From contig CAJUQB010000010.1 of assembly GCA_910588285.1 (NCBI GenBank), positions 8,015 through 72,014 of the forward strand: a stretch of 64,000 nt of DNA. Direction: 5' to 3'. Shown here one piece after another: positions 49,387-57,863 of the stretch. The notes beneath the pieces are model-generated. The model was given only the letters and a program-made list of their open reading frames with translations. It was not told the origin of the DNA and ran no database searches. Made by a program: the position numbers and the translations under genes. This stretch comes from an uncultured Lachnospiraceae bacterium. GTDB taxonomy: Bacteria; Bacillota; Clostridia; Lachnospirales; Lachnospiraceae. Every line of letters begins with the position of its first letter. The stretch's first letter is position 1.

Positions 49387-51935
49387 AAGCGATTCGTTTG
49401 CAAACAGAATATTTGACAAACCCCATTGGGGTTGACTTCAGGAAGCCCACTCTTTTTTGGAATTGCAGCAACGGGAAAATCCAAACCGCCTGGCAGATTA
49501 TTGCCCTGGACAGTATGGGGACAACGCTGTGGGACAGCTCCAAGGTTGCCGGCAGCACTATGCGGGTTTCCTGGGGCGGCAAACCGGTGGCTCCGAAAAC
49601 AATAATACGGTGGAGGGTGCGGCTCTGGGATGAAAATGACAGGCCCGGAGAATGGGCAGAAGCATCCTTTGAGACGGGCATTGATTCCTGGAAGGCAAAG
49701 TGGATCACCGGTAATTACAAGGTGAAGAAGAGGCAGCGGTATCCTGTGGATTGTTTCCGTAAGACCTTCAGGGCAAAGAATGTGGTCAAAGCCCGGCTGT
49801 ATATCACTGCCTGCGGGCTGTATGCAGCCAGACTGAACGGGCAGCGGGTTGGGGACTTCGTTCTCGCTCCCGGGCACACCGATTACCGGAAACGCGTGCA
49901 GTACCAGACTTATGATGTGACCGGACTGCTGAAGGATGGGGAAAACAGTCTGACCGTCCAGCTTGCTGACGGCTGGTATCGGGGCAGCTGCGGCGCGTGG
50001 GGGCGGAAAAACCAATATGGAATGGAGACCAAGCTCCTGGCGCAGCTGGAGCTGACCATGGCGGATAACTCTGTGCAGACTATTGTCACGGACGAAGGCT
50101 GGGATTGGAGCAATGACGGTCCCATCCGCTTTGCCGACAATAAAGACGGGGAGCGTGTGGACGCGTCCAGGGCTCCATCCTATTCCGGCAAAGCAAAGGA
50201 AACCGCCCACAATGTTGTTCCCACCGCTTCCGGCAATGTTCCGGTGACAGAGCATGAGCAGCTGAACCCTGTGGGAATGACAATGCCCTCCGGGAAAATT
50301 GTGCTGGACTTTGGACAGAACATTGCGGGGTATGTGTCATTTTCGGTGACGGCCCGCGAAGGGCAGCGGATACATTTAAGGTTCGGGGAACTGCTTGATG
50401 AAAACGGCCAGTTTACGCAAAAAAATATCCAGTGCTCCAATAAAAAGATCACAACGCCCTTGCAGCAGGTGGACTACATCTGCAGGGAGGGCAGAAATGA
50501 CTACAAGACCACCTTCGCCATTTTCGGATTTCAGTACGTTCTGGTGGAGACAGATGTCAAATTCGCCCCAGAGGACTTCACTGCCATTGCGGTTTATTCC
50601 GATCTGGAGCGCACCGGATTCTTTGAAAGCTCCAATGAATTGCTGAACCGATTCGTGGAAAATACGGTGTGGAGCGCCAAGAACAACCATGCCGATCTGC
50701 CCACAGACTGCCCCACCCGGGAGCGCCATGGCTGGAGCGGCGACGCACAGATTTTCTGCTCCAGCGCCTGCTATCTGTTTGAGTACATGCCCTTTGGGAG
50801 GAAATATCTGAATGATCTCTACGACTGGCAGAAGCCAAATGGAAAGCTCCCTCAAATTGCGCCGGAGGGCGGCACGGACCCCTATATGAAGGTCATGGAC
50901 GGCTCCGTGGGCTGGGCGGACGCCGGGGTGCTGATTCCGTATGTGCTGTGGAAGCAGTACGGTGATTCGGAGGTTCTGAAGGCCTATCTGCCGGGAATGC
51001 GCCGCTATGCCAAATTCATGCAGAACCGCTGCGGGAGATGGTATCCCACGGCCAAACGCACGGGTTTGAAGGGAGCGGATAAGCGATATCTTTCCAATTT
51101 TGGGCAGGCCTACGGCGAATGGGCCGAGCCGGATGAGGTGCATCACATGACCTGGAAGGACTGCGCCATTCCCCAGCCGGAGGTGGCAACTGCCTATACT
51201 GCTTATGTGATGGACTGTATGGCAGAGATCGAGGAAGCGCTGGGAAACGGGAGAGAGGCGGAGGCATACCGCGGCTTTGCCGCCGGCTGCCGCAAAAGCT
51301 ATCAGGCGCTGGTGAGAACCGGCAGGTTTTCCCTGGACACGGACCGGCAGGCGCAGCTGGTACGGCCTCTTTATATGAAACTGCTGGACAGCGAACAGAC
51401 TGCATTTGCCCAAAAGCGGCTTTTGGAGGCAGTGGAGCATTTTGGCTGGCGGATTGGTACCGGATTTCTCTCCACACCGCTGATTCTGGATGTGTTGGTG
51501 GAAATTGATCCAAAAAGCGCTTATCGTCTGCTGGAAAATGAGGAGATTCCAGGCTGGCTCTCCATGCCGAAAAACGGAGCTACCACCATCTGGGAGGGCT
51601 GGGAGGGGCCCAGGTCCCAGAGTGGCATTGCTTCGCTGAACCATTACTCCAAGGGCGCAATGGTTCGCTGGCTGTTTGGGACCATGTGCGGCATCCGGGT
51701 GGATGGAGAGAATCATTTTACCATCGCGCCCCGCCCCGGCGGGCATTTTACAAGAGCAGCAGCAAAATACCAAAGCGTTTACGGCCTGGTGGAAAGCAGC
51801 TGGGAGATTCGTGGCGGCAGCACATTTTTTGCTGTTACCATACCGGTAAACTGCACTGCAGGGATGTCCCTGCCCGGCGGACAAAAGCAGGAATTGACAG
51901 CGGGAACTTATACCTTCGAGGAGGCGACGGCATGA
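49383..51935 (+). CDS. Alpha-L-rhamnosidase (GH78)
   Basis: An 850-residue GH78 enzyme. N-terminal beta domains (LTNPIGVDFRKPTLFWNC, then AKWITG and KTFRAKNVVKARLYITACGLY) precede the (alpha/alpha)6 catalytic domain. The signature DCPTRERHGWSGDAQ (about residues 441-455) holds the acidic residues proposed as catalytic. The C-terminal beta domain has the usual HFTIAPRPGG region. No signal peptide, so intracellular, in line with the GPH importer. It removes terminal alpha-rhamnose from glycosides. ATG 49383 overlaps the transporter stop. Confidence 0.95.
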   Translation: MKAIRLQTEYLTNPIGVDFRKPTLFWNCSNGKIQTAWQIIALDSMGTTLWDSSKVAGSTMRVSWGGKPVAPKTIIRWRVRLWDENDRPGEWAEASFETGIDSWKAKWITGNYKVKKRQRYPVDCFRKTFRAKNVVKARLYITACGLYAARLNGQRVGDFVLAPGHTDYRKRVQYQTYDVTGLLKDGENSLTVQLADGWYRGSCGAWGRKNQYGMETKLLAQLELTMADNSVQTIVTDEGWDWSNDGPIRFADNKDGERVDASRAPSYSGKAKETAHNVVPTASGNVPVTEHEQLNPVGMTMPSGKIVLDFGQNIAGYVSFSVTAREGQRIHLRFGELLDENGQFTQKNIQCSNKKITTPLQQVDYICREGRNDYKTTFAIFGFQYVLVETDVKFAPEDFTAIAVYSDLERTGFFESSNELLNRFVENTVWSAKNNHADLPTDCPTRERHGWSGDAQIFCSSACYLFEYMPFGRKYLNDLYDWQKPNGKLPQIAPEGGTDPYMKVMDGSVGWADAGVLIPYVLWKQYGDSEVLKAYLPGMRRYAKFMQNRCGRWYPTAKRTGLKGADKRYLSNFGQAYGEWAEPDEVHHMTWKDCAIPQPEVATAYTAYVMDCMAEIEEALGNGREAEAYRGFAAGCRKSYQALVRTGRFSLDTDRQAQLVRPLYMKLLDSEQTAFAQKRLLEAVEHFGWRIGTGFLSTPLILDVLVEIDPKSAYRLLENEEIPGWLSMPKNGATTIWEGWEGPRSQSGIASLNHYSKGAMVRWLFGTMCGIRVDGENHFTIAPRPGGHFTRAAAKYQSVYGLVESSWEIRGGSTFFAVTIPVNCTAGMSLPGGQKQELTAGTYTFEEATA

Positions 51936-54265
51936 ACATCGAAGAAATCATTGCAAGGATGACATTGAAAGACAAAATCGCCCTCTGCTCCGGCGCGTCC
52001 TTCTGGGAGACAAAGAAATATGAAACCTACGGCATCCCGTCCCTGTTCATGTGCGACGGCCCTCACGGTCTGCGCAAGCAGGAACGGAAGCGTGGAGCGG
52101 ATATGCTGGGGGTGAACGAATCCCGGCCCGCCACCTGCTTCCCCGCCGAGGTGACCACTGCCGGAAGCTGGGATCCGGAGCTGCTTGCGGAAATCGGCTC
52201 TGCGATTGGAGAGGAAGCCAGGAAGGATAGCGTGGGTCTGGTGCTGGGGCCCGGGGCGAATCTGAAACGCAATCCCTTATGCGGGCGGAGCTTTGAGTAT
52301 TTTTCGGAGGATCCCTATCTGGCAGGCAAGCTGGCGGCTGGCTTTATCCGCGGCGCGGAAGCCAGGGGAATCGGCACCAGCCTGAAGCATTTTGCAGTGA
52401 ATTCTCAGGAAAGGAGCCGCTTCAACTCTGACAGCGTGATCGACGAGCGTACCCTGCGGGAGCTGTTCCTCACTGCCTTTGAAATCGCCGTAAAGGAAGG
52501 GAAGCCCTCCACAGTGATGTGCGCCTATCCCAAGCTGAACGGTATCCATTGCAGCGACAGCGAGATGCTTCTCACCGGGATTCTCCGGGAGGAGTGGGGC
52601 TTTGACGGGATGGTGGTCACTGACTGGGGGGCCATGAATGACCGTATCAGGGGCTTTGAGGCAGGCTGTGATCTGAATATGCCCGGCGGCAGCGGCTATA
52701 TGGAGAAGGAGGCTTTGAAGGCAGTGCAGGACGGCACATTGCCAAAGCGCTGCGTGGATGATTCCGTCCGGCGGATTCTGCGTTTGGTGCTCCGGGCAGA
52801 GGAAACGCTGAAAAAGAAGGTTGCTTGCGATTATGACGTCCACCATGCCCTTGCCCGCCGGGCGGCAGAGCAGGGGGCAGTGCTGCTGAAAAATGAGGAC
52901 CGTGTTCTTCCGCTGAGAGAAAACGCGAAAATCGCTGTCATTGGCGCGATGGCAAAGCGGATGCGTTTTCAGGGGGCAGGCAGCAGCCACATCAACCCCA
53001 TGAAGCTTGACCAGCCGCTGGACTTCCTCCCCGGCGCAATTTACGCTCCCGGCTGCGATGACTGGGGAAACACCACAAACGCTTTGCTGCAGGAGGCGGC
53101 AAAAGCGGCAAAAGAGGCACAGACGGCAGTGGTGTTCGCCGGGCTGCCTGACCGGTACGAATCCGAGGGCTTTGACCGGGAGAACATGAAAATGCCACAG
53201 GGCCACATCCGTATGATTGAAGCCGTTGCCGCGGCCAATCCCAATACCGTGGTGGTGCTGCTGTGCGGCTGCGCGGTGGAGTGTCCCTGGGCGGATCAGG
53301 TGAAGGGAATCCTCTACATGGGGCTGCCCGGTCAGGCCGGGGGAGAGGCGGCTGCGAATCTGCTCTATGGAAGGGCCAACCCCAGCGGCAGGCTGGCGGA
53401 AAGCTGGCCCTATTCCGATAGGGATGCTCCGTCCTCTGCATGCTATGGCAAGACCCGGGACGCCCTGTATGAGGAAGGGATCTATGTGGGTTACCGATAT
53501 TATGAAAAGGCGGGCGTTCCTGTCCGCTGGCCCTTCGGCTATGGCCTAAGCTACACTGCTTTTGACTATGCTGATCTTACGGTCAAAGGGGATACGGTTT
53601 CTGTCACTGTCACCAATACCGGCAAAGTCCCTGGCGGTGAGGTGGCACAGCTTTTTATTGAGGCGCCACAGAACGGGCTTCACCGCCCTGTGCGGGAGCT
53701 GAAGGCCTTCCGGAAGGTATTTTTGCAGCCAGGAGAAAGCAGGAAAGTCTCCTTTGCTCTGCGGGACCGCTCCTTTGCCCTTTGGAATGACGGCTGGGTG
53801 GTTCCCGGCGGAACGTATATTGTTCATGTGGCCGGCCTGTCCGCTGCCATTGATCAGGCGGGAAGGCCCCTCCCCGCTCCGGCGTGGCAGGCGGGAAGCT
53901 GGTACGAAAGCTGTCAGGGAAAGCCAGACCGGGCCGGGTGGGAGGCCATGCTGGGCCGCAGCTACACCCCGCCGAAGCTGGCGAAGGGCTGCTTTACCAT
54001 GGACAACACCCTGGAGGAGATGAAGGACGATTCCCTCATTATGAAACTCATGTTCAAAGCGGTGGAGAGAACGATAGCCAAGGGCTTTGATGGGAAAAGA
54101 GACTATGAAAACCCGGAGTTTCGGATGCTGATGGCATCCTCCGCCGGTGCCCCCTTAAGGAATATGCAGATATCCGGCGGCATGAAGGGCGGGCTGATGC
54201 AGGGAATGCTGGAGCTGGCCAACGGACACTTTCTGCGGGGAATGAGAAAAATGATTGGAGGATGA
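51932..54265 (+). CDS. Beta-glucosidase (GH3)
   Basis: A 777-residue GH3 enzyme. The first domain has KHFAVNSQERSRFNSD and the nucleophile Asp231 in MVVTDWGAMNDRI. The second domain begins AVLLKNEDRVLPL, and a fibronectin-III-like domain follows (from about GEVAQLFIEAPQ). The last 120 residues form an extra tail with a helical, Met-rich end. No signal peptide. ATG 51932 overlaps the rhamnosidase stop, so the two are coupled. Together with GH78 it would strip rhamnose-glucose disaccharides from plant glycosides. Confidence 0.93.
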   Translation: MNIEEIIARMTLKDKIALCSGASFWETKKYETYGIPSLFMCDGPHGLRKQERKRGADMLGVNESRPATCFPAEVTTAGSWDPELLAEIGSAIGEEARKDSVGLVLGPGANLKRNPLCGRSFEYFSEDPYLAGKLAAGFIRGAEARGIGTSLKHFAVNSQERSRFNSDSVIDERTLRELFLTAFEIAVKEGKPSTVMCAYPKLNGIHCSDSEMLLTGILREEWGFDGMVVTDWGAMNDRIRGFEAGCDLNMPGGSGYMEKEALKAVQDGTLPKRCVDDSVRRILRLVLRAEETLKKKVACDYDVHHALARRAAEQGAVLLKNEDRVLPLRENAKIAVIGAMAKRMRFQGAGSSHINPMKLDQPLDFLPGAIYAPGCDDWGNTTNALLQEAAKAAKEAQTAVVFAGLPDRYESEGFDRENMKMPQGHIRMIEAVAAANPNTVVVLLCGCAVECPWADQVKGILYMGLPGQAGGEAAANLLYGRANPSGRLAESWPYSDRDAPSSACYGKTRDALYEEGIYVGYRYYEKAGVPVRWPFGYGLSYTAFDYADLTVKGDTVSVTVTNTGKVPGGEVAQLFIEAPQNGLHRPVRELKAFRKVFLQPGESRKVSFALRDRSFALWNDGWVVPGGTYIVHVAGLSAAIDQAGRPLPAPAWQAGSWYESCQGKPDRAGWEAMLGRSYTPPKLAKGCFTMDNTLEEMKDDSLIMKLMFKAVERTIAKGFDGKRDYENPEFRMLMASSAGAPLRNMQISGGMKGGLMQGMLELANGHFLRGMRKMIGG

Positions 54266-54268
54266 GAA

Positions 54269-54289
54269 CGGAGGGACTGTGACCCTCCG
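54269..54289 (+). terminator. Possible terminator of the glycosidase operon
   Basis: CGGAGGG pairs with CCCTCCG around a seven-base loop, directly after the GH3 stop. A second small hairpin, GCGGCT/AGCCGC, follows near 54313-54332. Neither has a long T-run. Confidence 0.5.
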
Positions 54290-54467
54290 ATTACATACGG
54301 TTCTGAAATAGTTGCGGCTGTTTCTGGAGCCGCCCGAAGGGGTGGATGAATAAGTTATAAAAAATTCATAAAAGATTTGTTGCGTTAACCGATATAAAAT
54401 AATAAAATAGAGATAGAAAAGTATGAATTGAAACGGAAGAACCAAACTAACAAAGGAGGTGTTTATC

Positions 54468-54662
54468 ATGGCAACTTCAAGTATCACGAAAAATTTTGTC
54501 ATTTCTGGCAAGGAACAGGTGGAGATGTTTATCAATGCGATTGAAGAATCTGCCAAAAACCGTCCTGTTCATATACCTGTGTCTGCGAGGGAGATAACAG
54601 ACGAAGCAGAACTGGTGGAATTTATGGCAAAATGGGAGAAAGCAAATGTTGGAAACAAATAG
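54468..54662 (+). CDS. Small antitoxin-like protein
   Basis: A 64-residue protein starting MATSSITKNFVISGKEQVEMF and containing EEFMAKWEK-like C-terminal residues. AAGGAGGT seven bases before ATG 54468 is a near-ideal ribosome site. Small proteins of this type regularly precede a GNAT gene in Firmicutes, and I infer an antitoxin. It overlaps the next gene by 17 bases. Base composition is more A/T-rich than the neighbouring operons, a hint of transfer. Confidence 0.65.
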   Translation: MATSSITKNFVISGKEQVEMFINAIEESAKNRPVHIPVSAREITDEAELVEFMAKWEKANVGNK

Positions 54663-55257
54663 GTATTCAGTTATCAACATTCGGCGTTATCTTAATAGTG
54701 ATAATCCAAAACTCGGAGAGAGCAGGCTTCTTCAAGTTCTCTCCGGTTTTTCTTGTCCGCAAAATCCGGATGTTGAGCGTTTTTTGAAAAAAAGTTCAAT
54801 AGAGTTTACAAAGAAGAATCAGTCGGTTACATATCTTATATTTGACATAAGCAGCATGGTGCTGGTAGGGTATTTTACCCTTGCATTAAAACCTTTAACA
54901 GTAAGAGGAGATACAGTAAGCAATACTGTAAAGAAAAAGCTGCTGCGTGTCAGTGAATGGGATGAAAGATCAGACACGTATACCATGTCTGCATACCTGA
55001 TTGCCCAACTTGGCAAAAATTTTACCAATGGTGTAGACAAAAAAATTACTGGTGAAGAATTACTCGTACTGGCATGGAACAAAATTAAAGAGATACAGTA
55101 TCTGGGCGGAGGCGTAGTGACCTTCTTAGAAGCTGAAAATGGGGAAAAGCTGTTATCTTTCTATCGGAACAACCGTTTTTCACAGTTTGATACCAGACAG
55201 ACTACGTCAGATACGGACGAATCGCATGAGCTGATACAGCTTTTAAGGCTGCTTTAA
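54646..55257 (+). CDS. GNAT-family N-acetyltransferase, likely toxin of a toxin-antitoxin pair
   Basis: A 203-residue GNAT-fold protein. The segment VTYLIFDISSMVLVGYFTLALKPL gives the central strands. MSAYLIAQLGKNFTNGV and the acceptor-coenzyme region GGGVVTFLEAENGEKLLSFYRNNRF resemble the TacT-like/GNAT toxins that acetylate aminoacyl-tRNA. The acetyl-CoA pyrophosphate loop is degenerate. It overlaps the small upstream gene and is followed by a strong terminator. It is AT-rich compared with its surroundings. Toxin function is inferred from gene arrangement; an ordinary acetyltransferase is possible. Confidence 0.7.
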   Translation: MLETNRYSVINIRRYLNSDNPKLGESRLLQVLSGFSCPQNPDVERFLKKSSIEFTKKNQSVTYLIFDISSMVLVGYFTLALKPLTVRGDTVSNTVKKKLLRVSEWDERSDTYTMSAYLIAQLGKNFTNGVDKKITGEELLVLAWNKIKEIQYLGGGVVTFLEAENGEKLLSFYRNNRFSQFDTRQTTSDTDESHELIQLLRLL

Positions 55258-55285
55258 TGTCGTTTTGTTCGGCAAAACAATTGAG

Positions 55286-55335
55286 AAAAAGGAGCTCTGC
55301 GCTTGAGAAATATCTTAAGCGCAGAGCTCCTTTTT
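55286..55335. terminator. Strong bidirectional terminator
   Basis: A perfect 19-bp stem, AAAAAGGAGCTCTGCGCTT (55286-55304) and its complement (55317-55335), with a 12-base loop. It has A5 and T5 ends, so it serves both the GNAT gene and the minus-strand LacI-type gene ending at 55342. Confidence 0.92.
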
Positions 55336-55341
55336 GGTATG

Positions 55342-56355
55342 TTAAGAGCCGCAGAGGATCAGGCTGCTGGACAGCTTGATCTGCTTGACGGTAAGCCCGG
55401 GATCCTGAATCCGCTGAATCAGGTGCTCGCAGGCCATGAACCCGATGTAGTATGCCGGCTGCTCCAAGGCGGAGAGGGCCTGCGTGCTCAGGTGGCAGAT
55501 GGTGGTATTGCCATAGCTGATAATGGAGATATCCTCAGGTACGGAGATCTGCTGTTCCCGGCAGACATTCAGCAGACTGGAGGAGTAAATGTCGGAGGTA
55601 CAAAAGACAGCGTCCGGAGGGCTGCCGGTGGCCAGCAGATACTGGGCGGCAGACCTGGCGGTGTCGGCCCGGTAGTCCAGGGATACGCTGGCAATCCGGA
55701 CAGGATCAACCGCAAGCCCGTGGCCTGCCATGGTATCCAGATAGGCCTGCTGGCAGATCCTGGCCTTGCTGGAGACAGTGAGGCCATTGATCAGGGCAAT
55801 CTTCTTCCGGCCCTGGGCAATAAAATGCTCCAGCACACGTACCGTATCCTCATAATAATCGGAGGTAAAATACGGCACCTCCAAAAGGGCGGTATGAGCC
55901 ATCAAAAGAGCTGTTGGGAGCCGGTCTGCAAGCTGGGCCAGCACCGCATCCTCCAGGTCACAGTATAAGAGCAGGCCCATGGCATGGCAGCCTGCGGCCA
56001 ATGTCAGGATCTCGTCGGCAGAGGTTACGCTCTTCCGATAGGCAATGGTAAAAATGGTGTATCCCATGTTGGAGGCTATGTGGGTGGCGCCATCCAGGAC
56101 ATAATTAAAAATCGGATCCTTTGGGGAGGAAACGATGAGCAGCAGGGATTTGGGGGGATCGGCAGAAGCCTTAGGGCTGGCCGGCTCCCTGGCCCAGCGG
56201 TAGTCCAGCTTGTCCACAGCGGCCATGACAATGGCCTCAGTCTGGGGGGACACGTTCCCCTTCTGGTTGAGCACCCTGGAGATTGTGGCCGGGGAGATCC
56301 CTGTCATTTCTGCGATATTTGCAATTGTCGTCTTTTGGGTCTTAATATTACTCAT
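55342..56355 (-). CDS. LacI-family transcriptional regulator
   Basis: A 337-residue LacI/GalR-type repressor. The N-terminal helix-turn-helix reads TTIANIAEMTGISPATISRVLNQKGNVSPQT (residues about 8-38, read in parts), followed by a hinge rich in Ala/Pro. The sugar-binding-like core includes LLIVSSPKDPIFNYVLDG and DAVFCTSDIYSSSLLN. The start at 56355 is given by the family motif and an AAAGGA ribosome site; the longer reading frame upstream is not used. It is divergent, by 58 bp, from the SDR gene and probably represses it. Confidence 0.9.
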   Translation of the reverse strand: MSNIKTQKTTIANIAEMTGISPATISRVLNQKGNVSPQTEAIVMAAVDKLDYRWAREPASPKASADPPKSLLLIVSSPKDPIFNYVLDGATHIASNMGYTIFTIAYRKSVTSADEILTLAAGCHAMGLLLYCDLEDAVLAQLADRLPTALLMAHTALLEVPYFTSDYYEDTVRVLEHFIAQGRKKIALINGLTVSSKARICQQAYLDTMAGHGLAVDPVRIASVSLDYRADTARSAAQYLLATGSPPDAVFCTSDIYSSSLLNVCREQQISVPEDISIISYGNTTICHLSTQALSALEQPAYYIGFMACEHLIQRIQDPGLTVKQIKLSSSLILCGS

Positions 56356-56413
56356 GATGAACCATCCTTTCAGAAATGAAAGAAGAATACATAGAAATGA
56401 GGAGGAGTGTAAC

Positions 56414-57232
56414 ATGAAATTAAAGGGCAGGGTGGCATTACTGACCGGCGCCAATGATGGAATTGGAAAGGCTGCGGCAAAATTATTTGCAGAGCAGGGC
56501 GCGGTGGTCATTGTCACCGGAAGGAGAAGTGAGGAAGGAATGGCTGTGGAGCGGGAGCTTGGGGAGATCGCAGGTGACCCCAAGGCAGCCATGTTCATCC
56601 AGGCGGACATCAGCAGCGAGGAGGACACGAAGCGGGTAATAAAGCGGATAGCCGATATTTTCGGCAGGCTGGATATCCTGGTGAACTGCGCAGCCATGCA
56701 GATGGGAGGCACCATCCTGGAGGCACAGCCGGAGGATTATGACAGGATCTTTGCCACCAATGTCAAGGGGTATGGGATGATGATGAAGGAGGCCATCCCC
56801 TATCTCAACCAGTCTGCCCATGGGGCAATCGTTAATATTGCCTCCCTGAACGGGAATATCGGGATTGCAGGCCGTTCCCTGTATGGAATGACCAAGGCAG
56901 CGGTTATTAACCTGACCCAGGACGCAGCGGCAGATTTCCCCAAGATCCGCGTCAACTGCGTATCGCCGGGATTTACCAAATCGGATGCCATGCTGAAGGG
57001 GCTGATGGCCACCGGACTTCCGGCAGAGGAATGTGAACGGCTGATCACGGACGGGACTGTGATGAAGCGGTTTGCGGATCCAGGGGAGATCGCGGCTGCG
57101 ATTCTGTTCCTGGCATCGGATGATGCTTCCTATATCACAGGCACGAACCTGATGGTGGACGGCGGAGCATTCAGCGTAGGAAGATACGACGTGGCCTTTG
57201 AGCGGGATCCGCGGGTATGCGGGAAGAAGTAG
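56414..57232 (+). CDS. SDR-family oxidoreductase
   Basis: A 272-residue SDR with cofactor motif LTGANDGIGKAAAKLF (about residues 11-26), LVNCAAMQMGG, Ser in NIASLNGN and the Tyr-x3-Lys pair in RSLYGMTKAAVINL. It ends with NLMVDGGAFSVGRYDV plus about 12 further residues. GGAGGAG precedes ATG 56414. It starts the LacI-controlled group with a flavoprotein remnant, an acyl carrier protein and a hydrolase. Confidence 0.9.
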   Translation: MKLKGRVALLTGANDGIGKAAAKLFAEQGAVVIVTGRRSEEGMAVERELGEIAGDPKAAMFIQADISSEEDTKRVIKRIADIFGRLDILVNCAAMQMGGTILEAQPEDYDRIFATNVKGYGMMMKEAIPYLNQSAHGAIVNIASLNGNIGIAGRSLYGMTKAAVINLTQDAAADFPKIRVNCVSPGFTKSDAMLKGLMATGLPAEECERLITDGTVMKRFADPGEIAAAILFLASDDASYITGTNLMVDGGAFSVGRYDVAFERDPRVCGKK

Positions 57233-57239
57233 GGACTGT

Positions 57240-57585
57240 GTGTAAGAAGGGAGAAGAACATAGCGATGCATGTGAGAGCTATGATGAGGAATTTTTCAAG
57301 GATCGGAAGTATATGCGGTCCATCCGCAAGGGCCCCTTTTATGCGGCAGCCGTGTACCCCAGCGGATACGGCACAGTGGGCGGTGTGAAGATCAATGAAT
57401 ATGGAGAGGTGCTGGATCATGAGTATGAGCCTGTTTCGGGCCTCTACTGCGCCGGCACGGATGCCAACGCGATCTATGAGGACAGCTATATGTTCCTGCT
57501 TCCGGGAAATACCATGGGATTTGCCGTGAATACAGGCCGATTTGCAGGCGAGCGTGCGGCGGAATATGTACAGGATTATGAATAG
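57240..57585 (+). pseudogene. C-terminal remnant of an FAD-binding reductase (fumarate reductase/urocanate reductase-like)
   Basis: About 105 residues match only the end of the FAD-dependent succinate dehydrogenase/fumarate reductase superfamily. Recognisable parts are YDEEFFKDRKYM, RKGPFYAAAVYPSGYGTVGG, INEYGEVLD, the FAD-binding GLYCAGTDANAI and LLPGNTMGFAVNTGRFAGE. The N-terminal 400 or so residues (dinucleotide-binding fold) are absent; the fragment joins directly to the 3' end of the SDR gene. It can be read from ATG 57217 within the SDR end. It is probably non-functional after an internal deletion. Confidence 0.85.
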
Positions 57586-57599
57586 AAGGAGCGAGTGAA

Positions 57600-57839
57600 A
57601 TGAGAGAAGCGATAATGGAATTGATGGCAGCAAGCATTTCGGATATGACCGGGGTTCCTTTTTCCGAGATTACAGAACATACCCTGTTTTCCGATCTGGG
57701 GATGAAGTCGGTGAATTACTCACAGCTGATGGTAGAGCTGGAGAATGAATATGAGGCAGAGCTTTCCTATATGGAATTTCACCGGAAGAAAACCATTGGG
57801 GAGGCAGTCAGCTATGTGGAGGAGCTGCTGGAGGAATAG
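57600..57839 (+). CDS. Stand-alone acyl/peptidyl carrier protein
   Basis: A 79-residue carrier-protein fold of four helices. The phosphopantetheine attachment serine is Ser37 in FSDLGMKSVNYSQLM, which corresponds to the DSL motif of carrier proteins (here KSV). The acidic helix after it (ELENEYEAELSY) is typical. It is not the FabF/FabD-linked fatty-acid ACP, as no fatty-acid genes are near. In a catabolic setting, it may hold an acyl intermediate or be left from a lost biosynthetic module. Confidence 0.8.
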   Translation: MREAIMELMAASISDMTGVPFSEITEHTLFSDLGMKSVNYSQLMVELENEYEAELSYMEFHRKKTIGEAVSYVEELLEE

Positions 57840-57863
57840 TATGAGCATGAGGGAGGTAGCGCT

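Noticed and set aside
55342..56715. Longer LacI-type protein of 457 residues
   Set aside because: The first 120 codons are antisense to the SDR gene; the family start with a ribosome site is at 56355.
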